A DNA stretch of 64,000 nucleotides from Promicromonospora panici (GCF_900608595.1 NZ_UWYY01000003.1:1-64000); one strand, 5' to 3'; numbered from the stretch's first letter, positions 15,781 through 25,221 are shown. Notes: a model not told the origin generated them from the sequence alone. Numbers and translations are program-made.

Positions 15781-18480
15781 TCAGCCGGTCATGTCACGTC
15801 GGCGCATGAGGAACGGGGCGCCTACCATGCCGGCCAGGCCCGCGATGAGGGTGCCGCCCAGCGCGACCGAAGCACCCAGCGGTGTGGTGTCCTCGGTCGA
15901 CACCGCCTCGTCCTGCGTCGTCGTGGTGTCAGTTCCCGGACCGTCGTCGGATCCCGGGCCGGATGGCGGACCGTCGGCCGTCGGGTCGACGCCGTCCACC
16001 GGGACCGGCACCGTCGCGTTGGTGTCTCCCGGACCCCCGCCTTCCGGGTCGGCCGAACCTCCAGATGTTTCGTCCCCGTTCCCGCCGTCACCGTCCGGGT
16101 CGGTCTCGTCCGGGTCCGTAGGTGTGCTCTTCCCTGGCGGTGCGAGCAAGCGGTCTGCCAGGTCCAGTGCAGCTTCCTGCTGTTCGTCGGTCAGTGGCAC
16201 GTACCCCTCGGGCAGCCCGCCACGATCACCCGTCACGACGTTGCCGTCCGCGGCCGCGTATTCCAGCAACCCCGCGTAGTCGACACGAGCCTGACGGTCC
16301 AGCTGAGGCTGATTCAGGTTCACGGCCGCATGCACCGTGGTGGTCAGTGGATAGGCGCCGTCGGGAAGTGCCGTGACGTCGAAGTTGGTCAGGCCGTCCT
16401 TGTCGAGAGAAGCTCCCGCGACAGCACGGGTGACTGTGGCCGGGTCATACTCGACGAACTCTCGCGCCGAGGCCACGGTCCGGGCGGTCGTGAACTCGTC
16501 CAGCGGCTGGGCCAGCGCGGCCGTGTCCAGGCGGAACAGCTCGGCCGACGGCGCTAGCGCCGGGCCGAGGAGCAGGCCCTGGCCACCTGGCGGGATCGGG
16601 GAGCTGGGGGCCCACCGGCCCGAGTTCAATCCCGAGAACCAGTCGGGATCCCACCCCGTGATCCGCTGATGATCCCGACGCGCGATCCGACTGGCGTTGG
16701 CCTCCAGCGTGGTGGAGTACGGCACGTAGGACTCCGAACCGAACTTCGCTCCCTTGTACTTCGGGTCGTCGTTGGCCGCGTCAGGAAACTGGGTCCGGTC
16801 CGCCTTGGGGAACATGTCGATCGGTTCGACCGACAGGTCCACCGGGTAACCACCGCCCGCAGCACCTGAGTGCCCCGAGGGCAGGTAGTAGGGGTTGACC
16901 ACGTTGCCCCACGGATCGGGCGCGCCGCTCAGGAAGGCGCGGGCGTCCGCGTCCGCCTGTATGTACTCCCACAGCATCTGGATCGCGTCATCACCTTGCG
17001 GGCCCGGCACCACCATCGGCGCGAAAGCCCGTAGTTCGGTCGGGTTGCCCAGCGCCACCCATTCCTCGTCCGAGACGACCTCCTCGACCTTGAGGGCATC
17101 CAGGGACTGGCTGACCGGAGGATTGCCGTTCTGGGGCTGCGGCACGTCGCGCCGGTAGGACTGGGTGAGCATCTTGGCGACCAGGCGCGGCGTGAGCCGC
17201 AGGTCATGCACAACACGACCGCCACGCTCCGCGGCGTAGAAGCTGATCGTCAACGCGGAGTTCGCCAGCGGTGCGTAGCCGATGTCCGCGCCGTCGAGCA
17301 GCTCGGGGTTGGTGGAGCCGATCGTCTCGGGTGTGAGCGGGAGGCTCACCGCAGCCAGGTTCGCCTGCCCGGTCAGGAGCTGACCCCGGACCTGGTTGCC
17401 CGAGCTGGTGTTCAGGCTGAACGTCGCGCCGTCGTCATCGGCGCACAATGCCGGCTGCCAGGAGCTCATGGCGTGCGCGACGAGCTCGCTGCCCACGACC
17501 CGGCGCTCGGCCGACCCAGGCGGGCAGGTGACGAACGGGTTCCGGAAGTCCAGCGGGACGACCATCCGGTTGGCCCAGAAGCTGCAGTCCGTCCCGATCG
17601 GGGAGCCGAACTGGTTCAGCGGCGTGTCGCCAAACCCGTTGTTCGGCCTCACGTTGCTCACGCACTTTGTCGCCGCGTCCTTGAGCGAGCCTGAGTGCGT
17701 GCCACGCGGCACCACCACGAGCCAGCACCGCTCCCCGGCGGCCTCAGGATCTCCGCACCCCAGGTAGGGCTGCGCCGCCGCCGACTGCGTCACGAACCCC
17801 ACCCGCGCCCCGTCGTCATCCACCGGCACGAGCGGCAGCTCGTTGGACGACGATGCGGTGAAGAAGGCCCCCAGCCCTCGGTTGCGGTAGATGGTGCCGG
17901 CTTCACCAGGCTGGACCACCTCGACGTGCTCACTCACCTGCCCCGTCACAGCCCGGAACGGGAGCGCTCTCGCATCGTCGGTACCGCGGGCAAGCACCGC
18001 GACGTCGTTGAACGAGCCCTGCAGCTCGTTCGCCATGCCCCCGACCTCGGGAAACGCGTACGACCCGTACTGGCACGTCTCCGCGAAGCCCGGAGCCTCG
18101 GGGTCCGGTCCCCAGCACTGGAACATCTGGAGGAAGTTCTGATACGTGTTGTTGGTGGGCCGAACGCTCGGGGCCATCCCGGTCGCCGTGACCGTGACCG
18201 TCTGGTCGATCAGCCCCTCCGTCTGGGACACCGTGACCTCAAGGTCCTTGAAGTCCTCCCAGTGCCCCGACCCGTCCGCGTTGTCGACCATGTGCGACCG
18301 GTCCGGCTGGAACCGCTGCAGGTCGCCGTTGCCCCCGGCCCACTTCACGGTCACCGCGGAGTCGGTCCCCTCGCCGGCCGCCCGCGCGTCCGACGGCGCG
18401 TACAGCGCCACGAGCCCACCGGCCGAGGCCAGGGTGACGATCGCGCTGAGCACGCTGGTCGTGCGGCTGCGGAGCTTCAT
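15781..18480 (-). CDS. Large membrane-anchored substrate-binding-like surface protein
   Basis: This 899-residue protein has a signal peptide (about 1-38) and a large extracellular region with several cysteine pairs. It includes a PBP-like portion around residues 340-700 (SSGNQVRGQLLTGQANLAAV, LADGADIGYAPLANSAL-type segments, and a binding-protein-like tail). A Pro/Asp/Gly/Thr-rich spacer (about 770-865) precedes a C-terminal TM helix (LGGTLIAGLAGMVGAPFLM) and an RRRD tail. The layout matches the anchored PstS of the same locus, so it is probably a second tethered binding or adhesion module for the same transporter. It is alone in its unit, with tandem motif B about 254 bp upstream. The start at 18480 begins MKLRSRTT; the upstream open frame is unlikely. 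No named family is claimed. Confidence 0.8.
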   Translation of the reverse strand: MKLRSRTTSVLSAIVTLASAGGLVALYAPSDARAAGEGTDSAVTVKWAGGNGDLQRFQPDRSHMVDNADGSGHWEDFKDLEVTVSQTEGLIDQTVTVTATGMAPSVRPTNNTYQNFLQMFQCWGPDPEAPGFAETCQYGSYAFPEVGGMANELQGSFNDVAVLARGTDDARALPFRAVTGQVSEHVEVVQPGEAGTIYRNRGLGAFFTASSSNELPLVPVDDDGARVGFVTQSAAAQPYLGCGDPEAAGERCWLVVVPRGTHSGSLKDAATKCVSNVRPNNGFGDTPLNQFGSPIGTDCSFWANRMVVPLDFRNPFVTCPPGSAERRVVGSELVAHAMSSWQPALCADDDGATFSLNTSSGNQVRGQLLTGQANLAAVSLPLTPETIGSTNPELLDGADIGYAPLANSALTISFYAAERGGRVVHDLRLTPRLVAKMLTQSYRRDVPQPQNGNPPVSQSLDALKVEEVVSDEEWVALGNPTELRAFAPMVVPGPQGDDAIQMLWEYIQADADARAFLSGAPDPWGNVVNPYYLPSGHSGAAGGGYPVDLSVEPIDMFPKADRTQFPDAANDDPKYKGAKFGSESYVPYSTTLEANASRIARRDHQRITGWDPDWFSGLNSGRWAPSSPIPPGGQGLLLGPALAPSAELFRLDTAALAQPLDEFTTARTVASAREFVEYDPATVTRAVAGASLDKDGLTNFDVTALPDGAYPLTTTVHAAVNLNQPQLDRQARVDYAGLLEYAAADGNVVTGDRGGLPEGYVPLTDEQQEAALDLADRLLAPPGKSTPTDPDETDPDGDGGNGDETSGGSADPEGGGPGDTNATVPVPVDGVDPTADGPPSGPGSDDGPGTDTTTTQDEAVSTEDTTPLGASVALGGTLIAGLAGMVGAPFLMRRRDMTG

Positions 18481-18733
18481 CGAGGTTCTCCGTTCGACTC
18501 GTGCGCTGCGTCCCCGGCTCGCACCGGTCCGGACGGGGAAAGCATTGCTGCCGACCGCCGATATTGGCAACCATAGGAATAGTGGACAGACAATTGAGAA
18601 ATAGCACCGCTACGGGGGACGGCAGATGAACGACACGTTTCAAGAGTCGCGCGACCGGCGGGAACACGTGCCGTCTCGGCCGCCGGGCCGCCGTTCCGAC
18701 ACGCCCGTCCGTCCGAGCGTTGTCCCAGGACAC

Positions 18734-18774
18734 CACCCGAAAGGAGGGGGCTAGACCCCTCCCTGGGGTGGGGG
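18734..18774. promoter_or_regulatory. Tandem regulatory motif, copy B, in a 436-bp intergenic region
   Basis: CACCCGAAAGGAGGGGG (18734-18750) is identical to copy A. A diverged second unit, CTCCCTGGGGTGGGGG, starts 25 bp later at 18759. The gap 18481-18916 otherwise holds no gene. It contains a notably AT-richer patch (about 18790-18880), unlike its surroundings, and an AT-rich tract at 18560-18610 that may hold the promoter of the downstream anchored protein. Confidence 0.68.
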
Positions 18775-18916
18775 CGTCCGAGCGCCGCACGACGGGAAAT
18801 CCACCATGCGGAATGAATTTCACCCTTTTCGATGAATTCGCCTGCGACATTCAGCGGGATATTTTCCACGCCACGCTCGTGGGCACCGGGAAAGGCCGGA
18901 GAAATAGCCCTGGGAA

Positions 18917-20755
18917 TCACGCTGAAGCACCTCCTGAGGGCCCACGGGCCCCGCGGCCACCGGGCACCGGCAGCGCCGTCCGCGCGCGTTTGCCGACCAG
19001 CGGCGGCAGCACCGCGGCGAGGATCAACGCCAGCCCCAGGCCGACCATCGCGAGCTGCGGGACGAACCCGCCGCCGGCCACCGGCAGGGTCTGCGGGGTC
19101 GCGGCGACCAGCACGGGCTCGGCGTTCTCGTCCACCACCTCGGCGTCGCCGCCGCCACCCGAACCGGCATCGCCGTTACCGCTTCCGCCACCGCCGCCCG
19201 AACCGCCGTCAGGCCCGCCACCACCGCCTGAGCCGTCGTCGGACCCACCACCGTCCGGGCCGTCGTCCGGCCCGCCGTCCGGACCGCCGGGGCCGTCGCC
19301 ATCGGGTCCACCCGACCCGTCGCCGTCGCCCTCACCGCCCCCTCCGCCGTTGTCCCCGGACGGGGCCGTCGGGGTGTCCTTGGACCCACCCGTACCCGTG
19401 CTGCACTGCGTGGGACCCTTCTTGTCGCACGCCGGCGGGTAGGGCGCCTCGTTGGCCAGCCGGTTGGTGCCGTCCGGCGAGAAGGTCGGGTTGTTGCAGT
19501 CGTTGATCCCCTTGATCACCGGGTCGCCGCCCGGGATCTTCTGGATCTGTGTCTGTCCCGCCTTGACCAGGTTGATCGGCAGCGGCGAGTAGCCCAGCGT
19601 GTCGGCCTGCTGCTGCCCCTCGCAGAGGAAGTAGGCGCCGAAGTCGGCCAGCGTCAGGCCCTTGTCGAGGTTGAACCCGGCGTCCTGCGACGTCGGCAGG
19701 ATGATGTACGAGTAGCTGGACAGCGGGTACACGCGCCGGTCGTCGAAGGCGTAGACGTCCTCCAGGTTCTGCGTGAGGTAGTCCGGCGAGCTGCGGTTCT
19801 CGTTGATCTTGGCCCGGAGCAGCGCCACGGCCACGTTCGCCGCCGTCGGCTCCGTGTAGTAGCCGGACCGGTTGAGCATCTTGGCCACCGGGAAGCCGCT
19901 GTTCAGCGCGTAGGAGTACTCGACGAACGTGATCGCCCCCACCGCGTGGGACTGCGCCACGTACCCGGCCACGCCGTTCGAACCGGCCCGGGACACGAAC
20001 CCCGAGCCCGGCACCACCGGATAGTTGGACGTCACACCGCAGTGTCCGTTGATCATCGGACGGTTCACCTTGCCGCAGTACGCGTCCCAGGCCCTGGTCT
20101 GCTCCTGACGCATCCAGATGGAGAACTGGGCAGTAGCGCCCGACCCGTCGGAACGCACCACGGGCACGATCGGGATGCCCGGCAGGGCGAGCTGCGGGTT
20201 GTCCTCCTTGATCTTCGGGTCGTTCCAGCGGGTGATCTCGCCCGTGAAGATCTCGGCGATCGTCTCTCCGGACAGCCGCAAGTTCGTGACCCGTTTGCCC
20301 CCGACCTGCAGGTTGTACATGAAGGCGGTGCCGCCCGCGACGATCGGCATGTAGGCGAACTCCCGGGCGGGCCGGACGTCGCCCTCGTTGGAGTTGGCGA
20401 TCGCGTACGGGATCTCGCTGACGCCGAAGTCCGCCGTACCGTTCGCGAAGCTGTTGCGGCCCTGGGTCGAGCCCGACTCGGAGTACGTGATCTTCCACTG
20501 GTAGTTGGACCAGACGTTGCGGATCCACTGCTGCAGCGCGTTGGCCGACCAGGTCGACCCGGCGCCGTTGATCGGGGCGTGCACCTTGCCGACGGCCGCG
20601 GGCGCCGCCTGCTGTACGGCCTGCTGCTGCCCGGTGGCGGGCGCACCAGCCGCGGTTCCAGCCGGCACGACGGCGCCCGCGAGCACGAGCAGCACGCCCA
20701 GCCCGGCGATCAGCGCGCGCACGCGCAGAGCGCGGTGGGTGGTGGTGGCGGTCAT
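18917..20755 (-). CDS. pstS: Membrane-anchored PstS phosphate-binding protein
   Basis: This 612-residue protein has a signal peptide (about 1-38). The PstS domain covers about 55-450, with the phosphate loop PINGAGSTWSANALQQW, FGVSEIPYAI, NLRLSGETIAEIFTGEITRW and RSDGSGATAQF. A Gly/Asp/Pro-rich spacer of about 100 residues (about 465-560) and a C-terminal TM helix (about 575-597) with a basic tail follow. Typical actinobacterial PstS proteins are N-terminal lipoproteins of about 370 residues; this one has no lipobox Cys and is tethered at the other end by a long flexible arm. The start overlaps the pstA stop (ATGA), so it is coupled to pstC-pstA. Confidence 0.92.
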   Translation of the reverse strand: MTATTTHRALRVRALIAGLGVLLVLAGAVVPAGTAAGAPATGQQQAVQQAAPAAVGKVHAPINGAGSTWSANALQQWIRNVWSNYQWKITYSESGSTQGRNSFANGTADFGVSEIPYAIANSNEGDVRPAREFAYMPIVAGGTAFMYNLQVGGKRVTNLRLSGETIAEIFTGEITRWNDPKIKEDNPQLALPGIPIVPVVRSDGSGATAQFSIWMRQEQTRAWDAYCGKVNRPMINGHCGVTSNYPVVPGSGFVSRAGSNGVAGYVAQSHAVGAITFVEYSYALNSGFPVAKMLNRSGYYTEPTAANVAVALLRAKINENRSSPDYLTQNLEDVYAFDDRRVYPLSSYSYIILPTSQDAGFNLDKGLTLADFGAYFLCEGQQQADTLGYSPLPINLVKAGQTQIQKIPGGDPVIKGINDCNNPTFSPDGTNRLANEAPYPPACDKKGPTQCSTGTGGSKDTPTAPSGDNGGGGGEGDGDGSGGPDGDGPGGPDGGPDDGPDGGGSDDGSGGGGGPDGGSGGGGGSGNGDAGSGGGGDAEVVDENAEPVLVAATPQTLPVAGGGFVPQLAMVGLGLALILAAVLPPLVGKRARTALPVPGGRGARGPSGGASA

Positions 20756-22080
20756 CGTCCGGCCTCCTTGTCATCGGTGAGGGTGTCTTCGTCCGACGGC
20801 GGGGCTGACGGCGGCGGGGCGTCCGACGCCGGAGCGGCCGACGCCGGAGCCGCCACCGCCGTCGGCCCGCCCCTCCGGAACCGCGCCGCGACCCGCACAG
20901 AGGCCCGCTGCGCCCGGCGCGCACCGCCTGGACTGAGCACCCCGGCGCCCTTGCCGCCGATCAGGCGGGCGATCGCGAACAACAGGAAGACGAGCACCAT
21001 CAGCACCGCCGCCGCGCCGAACCCGCGCGCGATCTGCGCGGGTTCGGGGCTCTTGACCAGCGTGAACGTGGCGAGCGGCAGCGAGACCATCGGCCCGTCG
21101 AACGGGTTCCAGCTGTAGTAGGTGGTGTACCCGGCGACGAGCAGGATGGGGCTGGTCTCGCCGATACCGCGTGCGGTGCCGAGCACGATCGCCGTCATGA
21201 GGCCCGACTTGCTCGTGGGCAGCACCACGTTCCAGATGGTGCTCCAGTGGCTGGCGCCCATCGCGAACGACGCCTCCTTGAGCGTCGCCGGGACCAGGCG
21301 GAGGACGACGTCGGCCGACCGGATGATGATCGGCAGGATCATGATCGTGATCGCCAGCGAGGCGGCGAAGCCGGACTTGGGCGCACCGAACATGAGGATG
21401 TAGGTGGCCAGGATGAACAGGCCGCACAGGATGGACGGCAGCGCCGTCATCGCCTCGGTGACCGTGCGCACGATCCGGGTGAACGGGCTGGGGAACTCGG
21501 CCAGGCACACCGCGGTCAGCAGGCCCAGCGGGATCGAGATCACCAGTGCGAAGGAGATCATGATCAGCGTCCCGACGGCGGCGTGCGCCATGCCGCCGAT
21601 GTTCAGCGGATCCAGCGGGCCGGCCAGGGACAGGTCCTGCGTCCAGAAGTTGCCCTGCGTGAACGCCGGGCGACCCTCCGTGAGCGCGAAGACCACAACA
21701 ACCACGAGCGCGAGCAGCAGCACGACGGCGCCCGAGTGGATGAGCACGCTGGCCACGCGGTCCTTGATGGTGATGCGGTCGTCGTCGAAGCTGATCAGCA
21801 CCACGAAGAAGCCGAGGAACAGCACGTAGGCGATCAGCACGAACGGCAGCGCGCCCTGGAACGGCAGGACCTGGGTGAACAGCCAGGCGGTCGACGCGAT
21901 GCCGGCCGCCGCGGCGCCGACGACGCGGAGCACGTCCTCGCGGCGCAGGCCGGACAGCTCTCGCTGGACCTCGGGCCGGGCGGGCGTGATGCGCCCGTCC
22001 CGGCCGGGCAGGTGGGTGCGGGTGTACCGGCCCGGCCGGTCGGCGCGGCGGGCGCCCTGGGATGTCTCGGTGACGGTCAT
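20752..22080 (-). CDS. pstA: Phosphate ABC transporter permease PstA, extended form
   Basis: This 442-residue protein carries the standard PstA core with the EAA-type loop ASFAMGASHWSTIWNVVLP, preceded by ADVVLRLVPATLKE. Beyond the usual size of about 300 residues it carries an N-terminal arm with two or three extra TM helices (about 55-160, including ISFDDDRITIKD between them) and a C-terminal cytoplasmic tail of about 70 residues rich in Ala, Pro and acidic residues. The ATG at 22080 follows GAGGAAG. It sits 8 bp after pstC and overlaps pstS by 4 bp. With PstC it forms the membrane channel; ATP hydrolysis must come from the distant PstB. Confidence 0.94.
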   Translation of the reverse strand: MTVTETSQGARRADRPGRYTRTHLPGRDGRITPARPEVQRELSGLRREDVLRVVGAAAAGIASTAWLFTQVLPFQGALPFVLIAYVLFLGFFVVLISFDDDRITIKDRVASVLIHSGAVVLLLALVVVVVFALTEGRPAFTQGNFWTQDLSLAGPLDPLNIGGMAHAAVGTLIMISFALVISIPLGLLTAVCLAEFPSPFTRIVRTVTEAMTALPSILCGLFILATYILMFGAPKSGFAASLAITIMILPIIIRSADVVLRLVPATLKEASFAMGASHWSTIWNVVLPTSKSGLMTAIVLGTARGIGETSPILLVAGYTTYYSWNPFDGPMVSLPLATFTLVKSPEPAQIARGFGAAAVLMVLVFLLFAIARLIGGKGAGVLSPGGARRAQRASVRVAARFRRGGPTAVAAPASAAPASDAPPPSAPPSDEDTLTDDKEAGR

Positions 22081-22088
22081 GGTCTTCC

Positions 22089-23207
22089 TCAGCTCGCAGC
22101 GCCCGAGCGGGAACGCTGGATGATGAATCCGGCGACGAAGTTGATCAGCATGGTGATGAGGAACAGCACCAGCCCGGCGGCCATGAGGGCCGACACCTCG
22201 AAGTCGTTCGCCTCGCCGTTCTTGAGGGCGATGAGCGAGCTGATCGAGTTGGTCCCGGTGCTGAGCACCTGCCAGTTGATGACGAACAGCGGGCTGATCA
22301 CGAGGTAGACGGCGATGGTCTCGCCCAGCGCCCGGCCGAGGCCGAGCATGGTGCCGCCGATGATCCCGCCGGTGCCGAACGGGTAGACGACGTTGCGGAT
22401 CACTCCCCACTTGCTGGCCCCCAGCGCCAGGGCGCCCTCCCGCTCCCCCACCGGCGCCTGGTCGAACACCTCGCGCATGATCGCCGCCGAGATCGGCGCG
22501 ACCATCATCGAGACGATCAGCCCGGCGAGGATCGCGGACGCGGTGAACACCGTGGGGGTCGCCAGCGGGTCGCTCGGGTCGAACTGTGAAACCCGGAAGA
22601 TCGGGATCCAGCCGAAGTACGTGGAGATCCACTGCGCCACCGGCAGCAGGTTCCCCTCCAGCCAGTACGCGCCCCACAGCCCGTAGACGACGCTGGGGAT
22701 GGCGGCCATGAGGTCGATGACGCCGATCAGGAACCGCTTGATCCCCGCCGGCGCGTACTCGGTGATGTACGTGGCGGTGACCAGCGCGAGCGGCACGGCC
22801 ACGCTGATCGCCGTCAGCCCGATGACTATCGTCCCGAACAGCACCGCCGCGATGCCGAACCGGCCCGAGTTGGGCTCCCAGTCCTGCTCGGTGATGAAGT
22901 CCCAACCCGCGACGTCGATCGCCTGGGCACCCCGCCACAGCAGGAACACGCCGACGAGCGTCATGATCAGGAGCACCAGCGTGCCGCCGGAGTGGGCGGC
23001 GACGCGGAAGGTGTTGTCCTGCCAGCCGCGGCGGCTCACCAGCGGCCGCGTCGGGTCCACCAGCGCGTCGCGCGGGGCCGGCGACGTCTCCAGGCCGAGC
23101 TCGCGCAGCTCGGTGCGCTGCCGCTCCAGCTCGGCGACGGCGGTGTCCTTGGGGCTGCCGGCGGGGTTGTCCCGCGGCTCGCGCACGGGGTCGTCGGGGT
23201 CGGACAT
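22089..23207 (-). CDS. pstC: Phosphate ABC transporter permease PstC
   Basis: This 372-residue protein has an N-terminal cytoplasmic arm of about 70 residues with SPAPRDALVDPTRPLVSRRG. Six TM helices follow, with the PstC hallmarks IDLMAAIPSVVYGLWGAYW and the EAA loop EGALALGASKWGVIRNVVYP and GRALGETIAVY. The start at 23207 (MSDPDD) leaves a 7-bp gap after the M15 peptidase gene and has GGAGAG upstream. An alternative in-frame ATG at 23231 would overlap that gene and lacks a ribosome-binding site. Confidence 0.95.
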   Translation of the reverse strand: MSDPDDPVREPRDNPAGSPKDTAVAELERQRTELRELGLETSPAPRDALVDPTRPLVSRRGWQDNTFRVAAHSGGTLVLLIMTLVGVFLLWRGAQAIDVAGWDFITEQDWEPNSGRFGIAAVLFGTIVIGLTAISVAVPLALVTATYITEYAPAGIKRFLIGVIDLMAAIPSVVYGLWGAYWLEGNLLPVAQWISTYFGWIPIFRVSQFDPSDPLATPTVFTASAILAGLIVSMMVAPISAAIMREVFDQAPVGEREGALALGASKWGVIRNVVYPFGTGGIIGGTMLGLGRALGETIAVYLVISPLFVINWQVLSTGTNSISSLIALKNGEANDFEVSALMAAGLVLFLITMLINFVAGFIIQRSRSGAAS

Positions 23208-23214
23208 CGGTGCA

Positions 23215-24855
23215 TCACTCTCCGGGGACATCGTCGGCGTCGGTCGGGCTCGTGGTCGTGTCTCCGGCGGGCACCTCGTCCGACGGTTCGCTCGGCGAAT
23301 CGCTGGGGCCGGTCGACGGCTGGTCCGTGGGTTCCTCGGTCGGCGAGTCGGTCGGCGAGTCGGTCGGGTCGGAGGTCGCCTCGTCCTCTGGCGTGGTCGT
23401 CGGAGGGTCCGTGGGTTCCGGCTCCGGGGACGGCGGGCCGGCCTCGGCGTCCGTCCCACCGGCGCTGTCGTCCGAGCCGGACGGGCTGTCCGCGTCATCG
23501 GCCCTGCTGCCGCCCGACGGCGCGTCGGTGGGCCGAGCCGGCGTGGGCGTCCTCCCCTCCTCGTCGTCACCGTTCCGCGGTGCCTCGCCCACCGGCCTGT
23601 CGTCTGCTTCGTTCCGGCGCGCGGGCTCGTCCAGCGGGGCCTGCTTCGGTTTGTCGTCGTCCCGCCGATCGCGCCCACGAGCGGCAGTGTCGTCGGCCGT
23701 CGTGGTGCCGTCGACGAAGCCGCCGAGCACGATGGCGGCCGCGAAGAACTCGAAGTGCCAGGGCTCGGGCTTGACCCCGCCAGGGCGCGCCCAGGACGGG
23801 TTGTCCCACCCGTACTCGGGGCCGTGCTCGCGCAGCCACCGGTACTCGGCACTGTGGCCGGTGTTGATCGGCTCGGCCAGGTCCACCGCGAGGCCCCAGC
23901 CGTGGTTCGACGTTCCAGGGACCGCCGCCAGGTAGGGCTTGACCTTCTTGAGCCGGACCTGCGCCGCATACGACCGGTAGGAGTCGGTGATCGGGATCGG
24001 GTTCCCGAAGCGCTTCTCGAACTTCCGGTTCAGACGCTCCAGCGCCTCGGCCGCATCACACCGCAGCAGATGCCCGGCCGAGAAGTCCAGCTCGCACAGC
24101 ACGTCCGCCGGGATGTGGCCGTTCGCATACCGTGCCGCTTGTTCGGCGTACCGATGGACCGCGTCGATCACACTCGCCCGCAGCCTGCTCGATCGCTGGT
24201 CCGGTGCCGCACCGCCCGCGCCCGAGGTCGCCTGGTCCAGCACACCCGCCAGGCGCTTCGCGGCCCGCACGAGGTCGTCGAGCTCGACGCCGTGACCATG
24301 GTCGTGCCGGTCCCCGTCGGCGAGCGGACGGCCCGCACGAGAATCATCACCATCTGCGGGCAACGGTCGTTCGGGCGCGGTCCGCGCCCGCAACCCTGCG
24401 TCGGCAACGCTCGCCGCGGCCTGCTGCGCCCGGAAGGTGGAGTACAGCATGCCGAGCTCGCCAGCCGCTTGCACCACGTGCGGGACCGCGTCGTGCCCCT
24501 GCTTGTCGACCATCCGGCGGGCGCGCTCCAGCACGGCCTCCACCTGAGCGAGCGCCGCACCCGCAGGCCCGGTCGCCCCGTCCGGCACCGACGCCGCCAG
24601 CCGCAAGGGCGCCCGGTCCTTCAGCGGTGCGACCTGGACCGTCCCGCCCGACGCCGGTGTGGCACCCGGTGCGGCCGCGGCAGCGAGCCCGCCCACCGGC
24701 GGCTGCACCGTCGACACGATCACGGCCACGGTGAGACCGCAGGCCAGGGCTGTCCGCCCGATCCGCCCGTCCTGCACGGCGGCGGTGAGCCGATGAAGGT
24801 CACTCAGCAACTGCCGAGCCCTGTCGAGCACGCGGTCAGAACTGGTGCGCGTCAT
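23215..24855 (-). CDS. M15-family (VanY-like) D-Ala-D-Ala carboxypeptidase with long acidic tail
   Basis: This 546-residue protein has an N-terminal hydrophobic signal/anchor (about 35-62). An alpha-helical region (95-250) and the M15 metallopeptidase domain (about 255-380) follow. Zinc ligands are His318 and Asp325 in SNHGWGLAVD and His367 in EPWHFEF, with Glu364 as the general base. A C-terminal tail of about 170 residues is rich in Pro, Ser, Thr and acidic residues (PTDSPTDSPTEEPTDQPS-like), fit for spanning the wall. The enzyme should trim the terminal D-Ala of peptidoglycan stem peptides outside the cell. It is the first gene of the pstC-pstA-pstS unit, a unique linkage that ties wall editing to this transporter. 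Two tandem-motif sites lie upstream. Confidence 0.88.
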   Translation of the reverse strand: MTRTSSDRVLDRARQLLSDLHRLTAAVQDGRIGRTALACGLTVAVIVSTVQPPVGGLAAAAAPGATPASGGTVQVAPLKDRAPLRLAASVPDGATGPAGAALAQVEAVLERARRMVDKQGHDAVPHVVQAAGELGMLYSTFRAQQAAASVADAGLRARTAPERPLPADGDDSRAGRPLADGDRHDHGHGVELDDLVRAAKRLAGVLDQATSGAGGAAPDQRSSRLRASVIDAVHRYAEQAARYANGHIPADVLCELDFSAGHLLRCDAAEALERLNRKFEKRFGNPIPITDSYRSYAAQVRLKKVKPYLAAVPGTSNHGWGLAVDLAEPINTGHSAEYRWLREHGPEYGWDNPSWARPGGVKPEPWHFEFFAAAIVLGGFVDGTTTADDTAARGRDRRDDDKPKQAPLDEPARRNEADDRPVGEAPRNGDDEEGRTPTPARPTDAPSGGSRADDADSPSGSDDSAGGTDAEAGPPSPEPEPTDPPTTTPEDEATSDPTDSPTDSPTEEPTDQPSTGPSDSPSEPSDEVPAGDTTTSPTDADDVPGE

Positions 24856-25019
24856 AGGTTTGCAACCTCTCTCGCGTCAGGCACGGTCGGGCCAGGGCAG
24901 GTGCGTATCGGTCTGCGGGTCGGCCTCAAGATGGGCGCGGGCCGCACGGCTGCCTGCGGCCACCGTTCCCGTACCACCGGTCCGCCGCGCCCGGCCCGGC
25001 GCCGGTTCGGACGGTGGCA

Positions 25020-25052
25020 TCATCGTCACGGGCCAACCCGGCGGGCAAACAA
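25020..25052 (-). promoter_or_regulatory. Conserved element 2 upstream of the M15-pstCAS unit
   Basis: TCATCGTCACGGGCC, 5 bp, GGCGGGCAAACA matches the sequence at 11411-11442. On the minus strand it gives TTGCCC, 17 bp, CGATGA, a possible core promoter about 165 bp before the M15 start codon. It is 202 bp from tandem motif C; at the DUF916 locus the distance is 200 bp. Confidence 0.55.
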
Positions 25053-25221
25053 AGCGCGTGCGGCGAGCAGGTTGACGGACGGCGGGGTCAAGATGGACGC
25101 GAGGTGGACGACGCCGGAGGCGACCCCCGGCATCGGCGAGATTCCGCGGTTCTCGACGTCGCCCGCCGTGGCGCGGCGGGCAGTCCGCGACGTCGGATCC
25201 GATGGCCGCAGCGACAAGGAC

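Noticed and set aside
22699..25092. Plus-strand frame fused to the front of the histidine kinase
   Set aside because: It runs antisense to pstC and the M15 peptidase and is Arg/Ser/Pro-rich with no recognisable domain.
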